Part shown: positions 1 to 13,139 of the stretch, one piece after another
How the letters are laid out: each line of letters starts with the position of its first letter
Position numbering within the stretch: position 1 is the stretch's first letter
Made by a program: the position numbers and the translations under genes
Notes under the pieces: model-generated
What the model saw: only the letters and a program-made list of their open reading frames with translations
The model's database searches: none
Told to the model about the DNA's origin: nothing
Origin: Apostichopus japonicus
Lineage: Eukaryota; Echinodermata; Holothuroidea; Aspidochirotida; Stichopodidae
Direction: 5' to 3'
NCBI RefSeq assembly: GCF_037975245.1
Contig: NC_092569.1
Span: forward strand, 5,636,501 to 5,700,500
DNA: 64,000 nucleotides

Positions 1-1740
1 GAATGTGAGGAGTATGGGGTACTGTGTAAAGGTGGGGAGGGGGGGAGTGTGGATGTGGAGGAAGAAGGATGAGCTAAGCATATGATGGATCTTCAAGTTT
101 GGCTCCATGTCTATGACATCACATTTAATTGCACTGGGAAGATCACACAGTCATGCATAGGTGGTTCTCTTTATAACCCTGCACTGGTCCTGCAGTCCTA
201 TAATGCACACCATCCCTTTCTTGCCCGATCCCTTGTATTCTCCAGACCCTACAGATCGACCCACAAATGGATCACAATATAGGCAGTGATAGTAGTGTAT
301 ATAGATTCACACAAAGATAACACCTAGTATCTTCTCTAAAACTCTTAATTAGTTTACACACATGTCTATACACACTAAACACACCATTTATACACATTAT
401 TTATTTAAAACATATATATACAGTCCATATCTGATACATGCACGTACTGTTTATTTTGAGTACATAACATATTATCCATGCAGCAGCTATGTGGGTATTA
501 CTAACAAACTACTGTTTTTTGCATAACCTATATTACAGTATATATGTAGGCCTATATATACTCAGCTTGTGCAAGTACAGTATACAGAGAAATTAAATGC
601 AGTATGTTGTATTAAGGTAAACCTGCTACAACCAAAACATTTCAAATTGTACTGAAACTTTGAAGTTATTAAATTTACCACACCAGTAAATGCATGTTGA
701 TATGGTGAGAAAAATAATTAATTAAAAACCCTGATGCTATGCCTGCATAGATCGCACTGTAAAAACGGCATCAGCAGCTTAAATCTTTGATCTAGCTAGC
801 TGATCTCGCCTCGAACCTCATTTATAAATTGTCACCGGCAGTCTTAATAAACTTTAATTTATAATTCTGAGAGTCCAGCAACAGTGCAATATTGAAGATT
901 GCATCCAGATATCTCCATAAAATGTGACTTTAATTCAGCTAGTCGAACACACAATGCAACTTTATGAGCAATACTTGTGTGAATGTGTGTTCTATAAAAT
1001 AACATGGGAAGTTCATAGAAAATTTCTGATTCTGATTTCTGATACTACATTTATGTAATCTGAACCTCTACAGCCACTAGTGAACATGAATTATAATGTA
1101 TGTATGTCTAATGCTTGGACAGATACCCACAATTTAAACTGTAGAGTTATATATATATGCTTGCAATTGAAGTTCATGAGGGTTTTTATGTAATGAATAT
1201 CAAACACACTGAACCTTATATATTATCACCATATCCACATGGCTGAATATACATTTAAGTTGATAGGTGGTGCATCAGTAAACTTAAAATGAATAGCTGG
1301 AGGCCAAAAATAATTCTTTTTCTTTTGGCTCATACTGAAGTATTTTAGTATGTAGGCCTACAAACAATACTGTGGTTCCTGTTTAGTCAAAAGAGACAGT
1401 AATTAAGAGAAATTTGATGTCAAAGTTAGCAGATTCTCACTGACCAGAAACGTGAGGGTAAAAGCTCATAAACGTACAGGTCACCGTGTGATGTCATTCT
1501 GCAGAGTTTACCGCGAACACGAAACAATAACAATGGACTTTCCACGTACTTCTTGTAAGAAAGTTTAACCATTTCTTAAATTCACTCAGATTCCAAAAAA
1601 CATGCAGCTACAAGCGAAAGAAATGGTTCTTAGAATAATATTGTTCAAACATTTGTTAACTAATTTTGGGTAGCAATTCTTCAATGAAAAGTCAATTATG
1701 GTTAAAAAAAACTGCCTAAATGTCTGGTCATATTTCGTAA
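1..1740. other. no gene seen
   Basis: AT-rich sequence with TATATA tracts and no coding signal on either strand. The only open frame of note is a short one at 82-282 without family resemblance. Confidence 0.5.
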
Positions 1741-1828
1741 GATTCGTGGCTATTATAAGCCAGTATACATACTGTGCCGTACGATATCAAGGTCTTGCCG
1801 CTATTGAAATGCCTATACCTTGTGAAAT

Positions 1829-2050
1829 ATGTCGGCATCTCTGGTATTTCTTCATTTGTTGTTGCAATTAATCGTGTTTGCAGTTAGTTTCCAGTCAGTG
1901 GAGGCAATATTAATCAAATCCACGAAACGTAAAGCTTTGGGTATGTCTCAGTCTTGCTGCCATAATGTAAGAGTTTTAGAAAGTCACAACTCCACAAAAG
2001 CAGATACAAAAGCGAAAGGAACACCCCACGGTAAAAAAAGCACCCGATAG
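1829..2050 (+). CDS. small ORF with N-terminal signal peptide (unrecognised; possible first exon)
   Basis: 73 codons. The first 26 residues look like a good signal peptide: hydrophobic core SLVFLHLLLQLIVFAVSF and a plausible cleavage after SVEA. The remainder is basic with a CC pair and a KRK dibasic site (STKRKALG). A TATA-like element (TATAAG, around 1754) lies about 75 bp upstream of the ATG. A good splice donor (AAT|GTAAGAG) at 1967 would end a 46-codon phase-0 first exon. No family is recognised and no downstream exon was found, so this may be a chance ORF. Confidence 0.28.
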   Translation: MSASLVFLHLLLQLIVFAVSFQSVEAILIKSTKRKALGMSQSCCHNVRVLESHNSTKADTKAKGTPHGKKSTR

Positions 2051-3806
2051 ATTCCATATTCCAAGTTTCAAAAGTTATAAGATTCAAAACTTTACCGTCT
2101 CAGTACAATATATACAGTACAATACATATATCTAATTTCTAAAATGAAAAGATTTCAAATTTGAGTTACAATGTTGAATTGGAAGCCACCCTACATGTAA
2201 GTTCTAATCCATAAGCCCTTGCGGGCTTCTCCCACATTTTGAGGTCCCTTAAGCGTCGTAAAAATAATCGCTGATTATTATTATTATTATAAATAATCCA
2301 AACTAAGGATGGACATATAGAATATGGGGCGGGGATGCATGATTGAATGAGATGAACCATTTTGGGGAAGGAACCTGGGTCCATGCATGAGGTTAATATT
2401 CTTAAGGTCCATTTATCACACATCATGTCCGAGCAGGGACCTGCCACAAACATAGACCCTTGCAGCCTCCTTGCCTCAAACTAAAAAACAATACTAAACA
2501 TGAATGATATACAAGTGAGCTCTCTAATTTAGTTAGCCTAACCAACTGTAAAAACTGAACCTGGTGTCCCTGCAGATAAAGTGCACAACTCTCTGTTTTT
2601 AAAATTCCTTCTCATGTTTTCTTGAAAGCTTCATTTGTTATGCATATTTAAATGTACTTGTAGGCCCTAGCTACTTATAAAACAGATTTCAATTTTTGGT
2701 CTTGAGGAAAACAAGAAACAAATGAAGGCCAGAATGATGATTTTATTTGAGTGAATATAGCCGTCCGCTTCTAAGAATTTGTTACGGTTTACCCTAAAGG
2801 GTATAAAGAGAATGAAAATAGTCCATCAAGCATTGAACATCTGTCACCATAAACCTTTATAGATATTTTGGGGTGTCTGGAATTCGATAAAATATAACTT
2901 TTATTAGAACAGTCTATTCAGTGCACTAGTACAGGTTTTTCCATGATTTTGAGTTTCACCTCGAAGCTGTGGGCCTTTACAAATATGGTAGCTTGCATAT
3001 ATGTACACACAGTACTATGAATGAGATAATTGTCTATGTGCAATTCTCCAGGCTAGGATAGAGCTGACTACTCTGTTGTGCTGATGATTTTACTAATTAA
3101 TTAAACTAATTGTATCACAGTGGTAATTCTCATTTTCCTTCTTACACTCTGACCATGAAAGTGTTATTATTATTTTGATATCATCTTATGGCTTGCTCAA
3201 CCCAACCCAACCCAACCCAACGCACCCCCACCTCCCCTTTCTCCTCTATTGTAATAGATTTTGAGTGCACATTCCTTTCACATAACTAAAAATGCAGAGC
3301 AAGTTCATAAAACAGCTTTGATCACCCTCTCCCTCTGTCATCCAACAGACATCTTTCCCCTCCCCCCCAACAAATAAGAGACAGAAAAGAAGAAGGACAA
3401 CAAAGAAATTAATTGGATACTCTCATATAGTCAAGGGCGGCGGAAGCACTTTTAATCTGGGGGGGCACCGACATCAAAGGGCACTTTGCAGAAATTCGAT
3501 TGGACTGATGCAGCCTGATATTTAGTACCCTTTATAACTCTTATTGTATTATCTTATTTGCGTATACACATCACTCCATCAACGCCCCCCCCCCCCCAAA
3601 GAAAAATGCATACTAGCACTGCAATATCCAATGTGCAAATTGGGAAACAAGGAACCAGTTTTCTTTTGAGACAAAATGAGGTGAAATCATGCTAGTTGCT
3701 AATGTAGGAATCTTTCGAATTAGAGTTTATTTCTTGTTAATATCTTAACAAATTTTTTCCATTCGAAATAGCTTTGAGTTTGACCCACAGAAATTCATTA
3801 AAAGTC

Positions 3807-4071
3807 AGGGGCGTAGCCAGGATTTGCAAAGTATGCACGACTATCTGAGCGGAGCGCCACCATCAGTTGGCGCGGAGTGTACAAGAAAATTTTGGTTTTA
3901 CAAACCCCTCAGATGGCCGGAAACGGCCCTTCCCAAGTGTCCATTCTGGTTCCCTGGCCTCTTGCTAACTTGAGACACCTCAATTTTTATGTAGAAAAAG
4001 GGCACATTTTTAACCTGAGGAAAAGTGGGGGGGCACGTGCCCCCTGTGCCTCCCCGGTTACGCCGCCTTTG
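3807..4071. mobile_element. non-autonomous transposon-like element
   Basis: It starts GGGGCGTAGCCAGG and ends CCGGTTACGCCGCC, imperfect inverted ends. The interior contains GAGCGGAGCGCC and a run of GGGGGGCACGTGCCCCC. Elements with GGGCGTAGCC-type ends are widespread in invertebrate genomes. No transposase is present. The similar GGGCGGCGGAAGC stretch at 3436-3480 may be a piece of a related element. Confidence 0.4.
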
Positions 4072-5147
4072 CATATAGTCTCCTTCAATAATAGGAAAAG
4101 GAAATCTTGATATTCCATTTTAACTTTCTTTTGTTGGTCTTAATTTACAATTATATGCTGGTCTGTATACAACTCTGTGATTCATTCTTAAGAGAGCTCT
4201 TCCCCTCCTCTTCCAACCCACTCCCCTGCTACCCTTGTCTTTGTTGCAAATGAAACTATAGCTCATAATGTAAGTTGAATACTATGAACTTTCACTCATA
4301 AAAATATCCCATTTTATTCTCTAAAAAGTTTGATGAAATGCGATCTGCAAAAATAGCCATGTAAAACGGTTATAATAGGTTTCAACATGGAGTCAATTAA
4401 CAGCACCAGGAAGATACAATAATATAGTGCATGCCATATATTTTGCATGTACTGCTGCTTTTTACATAGGAATGCTGATTATATATAGTCAAGATTGCAA
4501 TTGACCAGCTCAGCTTGCACAGTATACGTGTGTAAAAGCTGAAGTGCACAGACATATCAACCGTGATATCGGTAAAGAAAAGTGAGGGGGGTATTCAGAT
4601 ATTATTCAACTGTGCAATGGATGTGTGTTAAGTAGGTGCCAGATATGTTTGTTTTCATTTTGTGGCTATATGCATGTATGTAACTCACCAAGTGTTTGAT
4701 ATAGTGCATAGTATATACTGTACATGCCTTGCCGGCCAGACAGACAGTTATGTTGTTTTACCTTGCAGTGATCAGTGGGGTGATACATACACTACTATGA
4801 CCATCCTGTTACAATGGATCGATACACTAATAACTCCATATATTGAATGTTAAAAGTGCTGTAGCTCCGCTTACTTCATAAAACAAGCAACAACTATGTA
4901 GTAAGATTAGTATCATTCGTTTTTCAGTAGGTTTGTAGCTGCATACCAGCCACGTGTGGGTCATCACTGATCAGGGGATCATTATAAGCTCCTTTAGGAT
5001 AGCGATTAAAAACTAAAATAGAATTTAAATGAGCATCGAGTGTAATATAAAACTAGACAACTATCTGTTACGGTGGTATGATTAAATACTGAGTGATTTG
5101 GTGGTTTCATTCTGTACTTATTGCTGACTGCATAACTATTTTTCTTC

Positions 5148-5520
5148 TTCATATTTCAAGGGTAGAATGTTAGCAGTGCATGTTGAACCTGAAACCAATG
5201 CAATTACTAGGTTACGTTATCAGGTTCAATATTTGAAGGTCAGCTCTTGCAAAAGCCATCTCCATCACAGAAAATAAACATTGTAAAAATGAAGAAAAAC
5301 AAAAACAATTGAAGTATGTGTGGCTCCATGATGTCATATTCAGCCTTAAGTATGAGGAAACATATTATATGTGATAACTCCCACATCGAACACTGAAGAT
5401 TTTTCTTAGCTGTCTGGGGAAGTTGTTCAATGAGTGTTATCTTTACCATACATACAATATAATAGATAGTGATTGGGTTTGTGTCTCTTTTAACTTTGAA
5501 GAAGATACATTAGGTCCACA
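5148..5520. repeat. diverged interspersed repeat, copy 1
   Basis: Shares ordered blocks with 13988-14350: CTTCATATTTCAAGG, TTACAGAAAATAAACATTG-like, ATGTGGCTCC.ATGAT.TCATATT, CTGTGGGGAAGTTG-like and GTTTGTGTCTCTTTT. The blocks are collinear but the sequence between them has drifted, so this is an old duplicate or a repeat family. Short similar peptides read from both copies on the minus strand come from this repeat, not from a gene. Confidence 0.55.
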
Positions 5521-8324
5521 TTTCATGATGTCATAGTATCCTAAGTAGTATTCAAATTGGCAGGTTGGAGAGTTTACTGTTTCAAAATTGAAACATTTGT
5601 TTGTTGTTGCTGGCTGCATGATCTTCATTTTCATTAAATAGAAATTTCACACAAAAGAATACAAACAAAACTGTGCAGCTAAAGTAGATATTGCCATTTC
5701 GAAGAAACATCTAGGAATAATGTAGAACACACTCTGTCTATCACAGAGTCTCCTAAAACTATTACATGAAGCACGGTCAATTTAATCAGGCCCTGACAAA
5801 ACATTGGCAACAACTTCAATAAGTACTCTTAATTGGCCAGTTCAATACCTGACCCCTTACAAGGTGCCATTTCTGCAATATATAGAGAGTTTACAAAAAA
5901 TCATGTAAAATTTCACATGTGGGGCATTAACTTTCGATTGATACTGTTGACAGTCACATCCCTATGGGAGGGTTGTAGAGGTACAAACAGTTTGTTTCTC
6001 TCTGGGTCTGCCCCCTTTAAGCATCCTCACCTCCCCCCCCCCCCCATCCCACTTCCCTTCTAAAATGAGGGAAAACAGTTCCCACAAAATTGAGAACAGG
6101 AAAATTGAAGAAAGAAAAAAAAAGGGTTCTTAGTGTGTATTACATACATCTGTTCCTTGAATGTTGTTCTCGCAATGAAAATAAGCTAGATAGCCACGCA
6201 TTGATTGTCTACAGATCAAACATGCTCATCTGTTTTATTTCCACTTCAGTCCCAATGTATCTGAATGTAATATACAAGCCATTTTATTTATAACCTCAGA
6301 AGTTTATTCACGCTTGACTGGTCAGAGCATATTTTACACTGAGAGACTCTATTGACAAGTATAATAATAGATGTGTGATCTGATCGTTAAAGGTCATGAC
6401 TACCGGCCCATTTTTCAGCACGCTAAAACTTGCTAGGAGTTTTCAATAGTACTTCTCTAGATGCTCTCAAAAGGATTCCCAGAGAACAATGATTGTCAAC
6501 TTAGATAAACAACCCACTCCGCCACCTCCATCCCACTGGAAGACAGAATATTACCAAAACAAATACTTGTGTACATAAGATGACTGTGGTGTACCAGTCA
6601 ACATTTAAATTCTGCAACATTGTTTCAAAAGTTGCAAAACATAGCACCATTTTGCACTTAAGCATCCAACATTTAACAAAACTTCTGGAAGACCCCTGCC
6701 ATATAACCTTTCCCCTTGATGACATAATATCTAACCACCCCCACTCCCCTCTTGTGAACCAAAATGGTGGTTATGCCATGTCAATCAGCAGTATCAGGGT
6801 AATTATGATATGATTACATTAACCTCAATTGGAGCTCACTAATATGACCACTTTGACATACTGGAGATAAATTCTAGCTTTGTGGATACCGATGTTTGTT
6901 TCAATAGAGAAATCCTCAAGCAAACATGCGAGGATTTTCCTACATGGTATAATCTACCATAGGCCTGCTGAAATTATCAATGTATGGTTATTATTTCGAG
7001 TTCAAATCATTCTGCAGATGCCCAGAGTGGTGGTATTAACTTGCAATATGTTTGACCAACTATGAAAGCTTGGGAGTAAATAAACTTTATCCTTCAAATA
7101 CCACTTCAACAAAATATTAGTTATACAATATGTACAGAACATGATCTGGAATTAATAAGAGAAAAGCAGCACTGAAAAGAAACAGCTACATGACTCAGTT
7201 TTGGAAATTGTTGCCACCACCAACTAGAAAGCACTGTTTTTGGTTCTCTCTATAGATACAGTAACATTACATACATACATGTGCTAACAGTTACCTCAGT
7301 TCCTCTTCCATTAATGTACTACTTAGTGCTTGAGGAGTGCAGTTGGGATGTGTGGGAAGTGGAATTGTTATTAATTAGACTGCTAACACCAGACAGTAAG
7401 TCATTTCAGAGAAGTATACTGCAGGGATTTGTAGCTTGTAAATGTAAACAATCTGGTTTGTTGACATCAGCTCACACAAACCAACATTGCCCAAACCAGC
7501 ATGAAGTCAGCAGTAGCTCTTTCAACTCCACATTCATAACAATGTGGCAGTAAGGATCTAAGCAACGTGGTCAGAGGAGGAAGTTATGCAAAGCTTTGAG
7601 TGCAGTTAAGCTTATCTCTTTTTTTCCGATGCTCTTGTAGAGATAGTTAATCTGAGACAATTTTGGACTATGAACTTCAATTGGTTTCAAATTTGACTAA
7701 GTTGTTGTCACTATTAACTTCAGAACATATTGCCAGTGTTGCATGTTACAATTGCACCTATAATTAATGCTTTAAAGTAATTAATTGGATAACTTATTGC
7801 TCAGAATTAATTTCTTGGCAAGGAGTGTCCAAAATCTCTGTGGCAGATGGCAACAGGTCTAAAGGGAGTGAACAGCCAGTGGGAAATGTATGTAGAATAT
7901 ATTAGGCTACTGTAATTTCAGAACAATATAGGACTACACATAAACTTTACCGACTGAAATTTTCCAATAGCACCACTTAAAGCTGCTTTTTAATTACATA
8001 AGGAGCTGAACTAACTTATGAAGGCCGTCACTGTGGTAAATTATACCAAAAGGAGTGGTATGGAACCCTGCTCTCCCTCCCCTTTGAAAATTTTTCAAGT
8101 GCCTAAGGTGCTTAGATGTAAAATGGTGATACTTAGTAGCACTTTTTAAATCAATTTAATTTTAAAAAATGTAGCTTTTTCTTAGATGAAATTTACTTAC
8201 TTTACAAAAGATTGCAATTAGATCAATCTAGCATATTGTAACAGTGTTTCCACTTTACACTGGCTCACCTGAAATTCTGGTTAGTTGCGTTCTGCGACTG
8301 CACACTTGACTAAATTTTGTTTTT

Positions 8325-8478
8325 ACAATTATTTTACTAATAATGTGGGATATTTTCGAAATTCCTGAACATTTTGACGACATTTTCATTTTGGGGACAT
8401 TTTCGGGGACACTTGTTCATCGGGGACAGCACACTGTAATCGGGGACTGTCCTCGAAAATCAGGGATGTCTGGTCACC
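8325..8478. mobile_element. transposon-end-like GGGGACA-rich segment
   Basis: Carries repeated TGTCCCCGA/TCGGGGACA motifs and ends GGGATGTCTGGTCACCTT. This resembles the subterminal repeats and termini (GGTGACCAGACAT...) of a common class of non-autonomous DNA transposons. Only one end is recognisable. Confidence 0.35.
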
Positions 8479-8628
8479 TTATTCTATGTCAATCTGACTG
8501 ACACACAAGGACAACATACATTCCTTGGCTTTGGGAACTTGTTGAGTTGTATACATGCAGACTCCTACATTGAGCGTTAACATTGTATCTTGTTGCATAC
8601 TATACAAAACTTGTATGACAACTGTTGT

Positions 8629-8697
8629 TAGGTGCATATTTGCATTGTTGTTAGGTGCATATTTGGGTGCATATTTGCATATAGGTGCATATTTGCC
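8629..8697. repeat. short tandem repeat GGTGCATATTTG
   Basis: At least four copies of a 12-mer core AGGTGCATATTTG with varied spacers. Simple local duplication. Confidence 0.6.
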
Positions 8698-10129
8698 TCT
8701 TCTTGACAAGGTCTGTTTCCACTATCTTTTCTGTGAAAGAAATCTTTCTATTTTTTAAATAATTGTGAGAAATTTAAACTGAATATTTTTACCAGAAATC
8801 CTGCAGTGTTAACCTATTGGACAATATTGAGTAACTCTTCAGTTGCCAGATTAAAGTTAATGATATGCTAAATATACAGGCTACACTGCATTTATACAGC
8901 ACATTTCTCTTTCTTTCTTCCCTTTACCTATTTCCACTCTGGATATTATAATCTGCAGCCAAAAAGGCAACCAAGATCATGGGATGCCAATATAGACACC
9001 ATGAGCTTGTGATCTTCTTTCCACCAGTCCATATCATGTAGATAAAGAGAGCAAACATTGAACTCAAGTGCACCACCATGGACAGTTTGATTACAATGAT
9101 ATAATTAAAAGCTAAATCATAATAGATCCTAATCTGATGATGGGCACCCCATTCCCTATGAACACTGGGTTATTCCTTGTATCATTCAGCACAAATAATT
9201 TATATACTAGATTGAGATAGAACCATGTCACATTAAGAGAAACTAATAGAAAACAAAACTAACTATTGTCGTATTGGTACCAAACTACTTTTCATTTTTT
9301 TGTTTTTCGTTTGGAAAGTTTTTCGAAAATCCACAGAAATTATGTTACCAGGAATGTGGATCAGTTCCTAACAAAACTTTTGAGTAGACCTGCCACCTCC
9401 CCCTTCCACCTCCCATCCCAACGGGTAAAATGTGGAGACAAAAAACAAACAGACATTGGTGTAAAAAAACCTTGAAATTTTCCAAAACATTCTAAGGTGA
9501 AAGAAACTCATCATTTAAAAATTCTAACTTGTGCTCAGTATTTCTTTGAATTACTTTGCGAGAAAAACCCAACACTTCATGTAAATCTGCGTATCTTTGA
9601 TCTACGTAGGCTACCAGTTTGAGATTTTTCATGGAACCATGTGACCTGTGAGAGTTGGCAGACCTAGTTAAGATTAATTTCCTTAGTGCAACTTTGAACT
9701 TAAAGCATGAGAGAGTATTTTAACCCAGGTTTTGATTAATGTAAAAAACCATTACCTAGAGGATGGATGGCCTATGTGCCTATAGTATATACTATCATCA
9801 CATCCACATAATGCCTACATGATAAGCCTGTTAATGCTAGGTTTGTTTTTGTTTACTTTACCATCAGCCACTTCAGTGGTTGCCATGTTGGCTAGTTTTC
9901 TTCCAATTTACCAGAGCAAATGTCTTTCCAGTCTTACCCAGTGAAAGTAAGGTTGGAAAAAGTTAACGCTTCAATTACTTACCCCGTTAGGCTATTTCAT
10001 TTATAAAAAGTTGCCTAGGCCTCAAAAATTTAATGCAGAAGATGATGACCTAGGCTACCATAGCTTTTAAATTTAAGGAATCTAGCCTATAAGGCCAGCT
10101 ATATCTACAAAATTATAATTAAATGTTAG

Positions 10130-10295
10130 TATAGCATTACGCAGATCTTGTGTATAAGAAAATCCGTCCAAAATACCTCATTTTTTCCGTACAAAGTAAT
10201 GAGTCATTGGTCGGGTAGGGTACTCCAGTATTTACTGAAAAAGTGGTGTATCTAGGGTGGATTTTCTCATAGGCAAGATCTGCATATGGGCTATA
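10130..10295. mobile_element. hairpin MITE, about 166 bp
   Basis: The two halves are imperfect inverted repeats of nearly 60 bp: TATAGC...GCAGATCTTG...AAGAAAATCC... on the left, and the reverse complement of GGATTTTCT...CAAGATCTGC...GCTATA on the right. The middle is unique. The size and long inverted termini fit a MITE lacking coding capacity. Confidence 0.6.
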
Positions 10296-10504
10296 ATAAT
10301 TAGTATTCTAATATTTATAATAATATTAACGCTGATTTAAGCGATTTCCATAGTAACATTCAATAAGTAAATAAGAAGGCTACACTACACCCAATATCAT
10401 ACGACTTGCCTTAGCCATGCAGATGTTAAACGATGGTTTAAGACTTAGGTTAGGCTAGGAATACAGTAAGGCATTGGTAAACTATTTAAAAGGTACAGTA
10501 GGAC

Positions 10505-10531
10505 TAGGCTAGGCCAAATTAGCCTAGCCTA
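10505..10531. repeat. perfect 10-bp inverted repeat
   Basis: TAGGCTAGGC, 7-base loop, GCCTAGCCTA. It lies in an AGCCTA-rich stretch at 10440-10535. Confidence 0.6.
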
Positions 10532-11332
10532 CTACACGGATAGTAAAGCTTACCTCGCACTTCTCAAATCTCGGTGTCTGTCTGTTCATATCAAAGGTAG
10601 TAATGGTAGCTTGACACACGATTACAGTGTAAGGTGCTATGACCGTTAGTGTAGATATTTGTCTGCCAGCAAATTTTCATTTGGATGAGCATTACCTCAT
10701 TTTAATCTGAAATTCTTATTATCTTTGATTATTAAATTACATTTACCCTGTATTTAGTAGCAGACGACATATAGAGCAGTTGGTTGCTAGGAAAAGTTTA
10801 CAATCTGTATCGGTGGCGCTAAGCCACTACAGATTTTGCTGTACCTGTAGTATGCCGTGCTATGAAGCAGTGATGCGCCACCGACTAAAATTCGCTCGAC
10901 GCAAATGTATGCAAGAAACTTGATAGACATTAAAGTCTGACAGACTAGTATGAAAGAAGATGCTTTTCTACTTTCGGTGTAACAATCTCGGTATACCCCT
11001 TTTCTCACTTGGTAAAAAGTTCTGTGTTGAACTATCTTGTACAGGTGTACCGTGTTTATTCCTTTGTTGCTCTAACACGAGCGTTGGCTGTATGATTGAA
11101 CTAAGCATGTAAATGGTACACTTATGAAAGCAATCAAATCTTCGTTGATCTTTCCTCTTTGGTTTATTACTCGGAGCAAAAGCATATAGCGGAGTTCCAT
11201 ATCAATTTGTAAGTATAGAGAAACGAAAACTATGACCTAATTAAGGCTAAGATGTAAAGATTGAAACATATTTAATCAGCTGATTAGTGAATATTCAGAT
11301 ATTTTTCCCAGGGTGCAAAGTTTTGTTATGAA

Positions 11333-11457
11333 TGACGTCATTTTTTGGTCGGCTATCTGAGATTGTTTTGTCGTAATAACAATTCTTTGCCAAAACAGGA
11401 TATTCCAAGTGCGATAGGTCCGTTGCTAGTTTGCTTGTTATCCATCTGCAGCTTCAG
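11333..11457 (+). promoter_or_regulatory. candidate PCMTD promoter with CRE and 5' UTR exon
   Basis: A perfect TGACGTCA cAMP-response element lies at 11333-11340. About 120 bp further on, the sequence reaches CTTCAG|GTAAGC, a near-consensus splice donor at 11458. A matching acceptor (TTCACAG, 15255-15261) lies 17 bases before the PCMTD start codon. The stretch contains more CpG than its surroundings. Inference: a CRE-driven, TATA-less promoter with a short untranslated first exon and a 3.8 kb 5' UTR intron. No start site can be fixed from sequence alone. Confidence 0.35.
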
Positions 11458-11989
11458 GTAAGCTTAGAATATGCTCTTTAATGAAATGTTTCAAATTAAA
11501 TGGAATAAGCCTAACTGAGACTGCTTTCGTTGATTTTCGCAAGCTGACATGAGTCCAAACACAGAGATTAGGCCAATGGCATTGACACTGTTGGAGTCAG
11601 TTAGGATAGTTTACAGTGTAATAATGTATGCGGACTAATACAGATTGTACATCAGATATACTGCAGAACTGACAGGCAATTTTCTCAAGGCGATGGAAAG
11701 CTGTGTTGTTTACAGAATAAGAGCAATAGAACAACCACATTGAGGATAAGTCCCACTAAAATCTTTTCGATTCCAAACCAAGCACATTCAGTCAATTGAC
11801 AATTTCAGTAATGTTTGACCTTGTTATTAAATGCATTTCAGCTTAAGTTACAAAAGCCAAGTTAATGTCTGTTTCTTAGCAAGTCGACATTCCATCTGTA
11901 CAAGAGCTTACTTTGATGGATAAATAGGTGCTTTCTTGTGGCTGTGCATTTCTTTCAAAACTGCACTGTGTCGTTATTAGAGACGCTTA

Positions 11990-12361
11990 TTAAAGGGTGT
12001 GAAGACTCGCGCAAAAGGAAACGTCTTATGCCGGTAATCTGACCTAGTTTTGAATGAGGTGTAACAGAAGTGTTAGACACCACCATCGATCCCAGAAAAT
12101 ACACACACAGCTTGCCACCATCGGTAATTAGATATTAGTGTACAGTCAGTACATACAGCTCCGGTCAATACCCACAGCACGGTGTACAAACAATAGGGCC
12201 ATGGACATCTCAGGTCCAGCTAAAGATAACAAGGTATCACGTTACATTACTCTAGATCTGCATTTTGTAGCAACACGAACAAAGCGTGACTTGCAAGCAA
12301 CGGAAAGTTAACTGTTTCAGATGGCCGCACGCGGTTTGGGGCGAGTCTTTAATGCCTTTAA
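11990..12361 (+). mobile_element. TTAA-ended MITE, copy 1
   Basis: Bounded by TTAAAGGGTGTGAAGACTCGC and GCGAGTCTTTAATGCCTTTAA, inverted termini of about 21 bp with TTAA at both outer edges. The interior is shared with copies at 17003, 30655 and 40614. Length about 372 bp, no transposase. TTAA edges suggest piggyBac-type mobilisation. Apparent small ORFs inside the copies are fortuitous. Confidence 0.8.
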
Positions 12362-13139
12362 GAGCACTATAGTCCACTGTGCTAAATTTAGTTGATGCCA
12401 TTTCTGACTTTTTTTTGGAAAGCATGATATGCATATAACTGGTTGTGTCTTAGGCACCACTGTTGCAACTTTTAGTTTTGCTTGACCCTGCTATTTCATA
12501 CATTAATTAATCTTCAGAAATACTTCGAATGTGTCTTTTGAGCCCTTTATTCAAGAATCATCCTCACATTTATAGTCATCCAAGACAAACTAAGCCTTTG
12601 TTCCACAGCCACATACTGTTAAAGAAAATAAAACTTCATTAGGAATCTGAACATTGTGGAGGTTGAGATAATAATTACTGATTGTGCCATCTCTTCATTG
12701 ACCCAATTATTGAAGGAACCGCAGTTGGACTAATTTCATTGATGGGTATTCTAGCAATCCAATATAACTGAAAGTTCTTGAATAACTAACAGTTTACTCC
12801 TGTAAAAATTTTCCAGTCAATTCATCCCATGATATGTCACCTACATGGCCACAAGACCAAAAAAAGATAAAATGAAACTAATTGTCATTTAAAATTCTCC
12901 GTGACAATCAGGCCCCAACAAATAAGGTCGCCAACTTTGCCAATGGCGAGTAGCATGGGGCGGCTGGCGAACACGAAATACATTACACTCAACATTTTTA
13001 CTTGCTTCCTTTAAAAGATACTCTTACTATCAACCTGTGAGCCAATCAACTTAGGCCTATTGTCTAATGTTACACAACACAGTTAGTATTATCAAGCACA
13101 CTGTTTGCGAGTAGGTCCTACGAAACCGCTCTGCTCACC

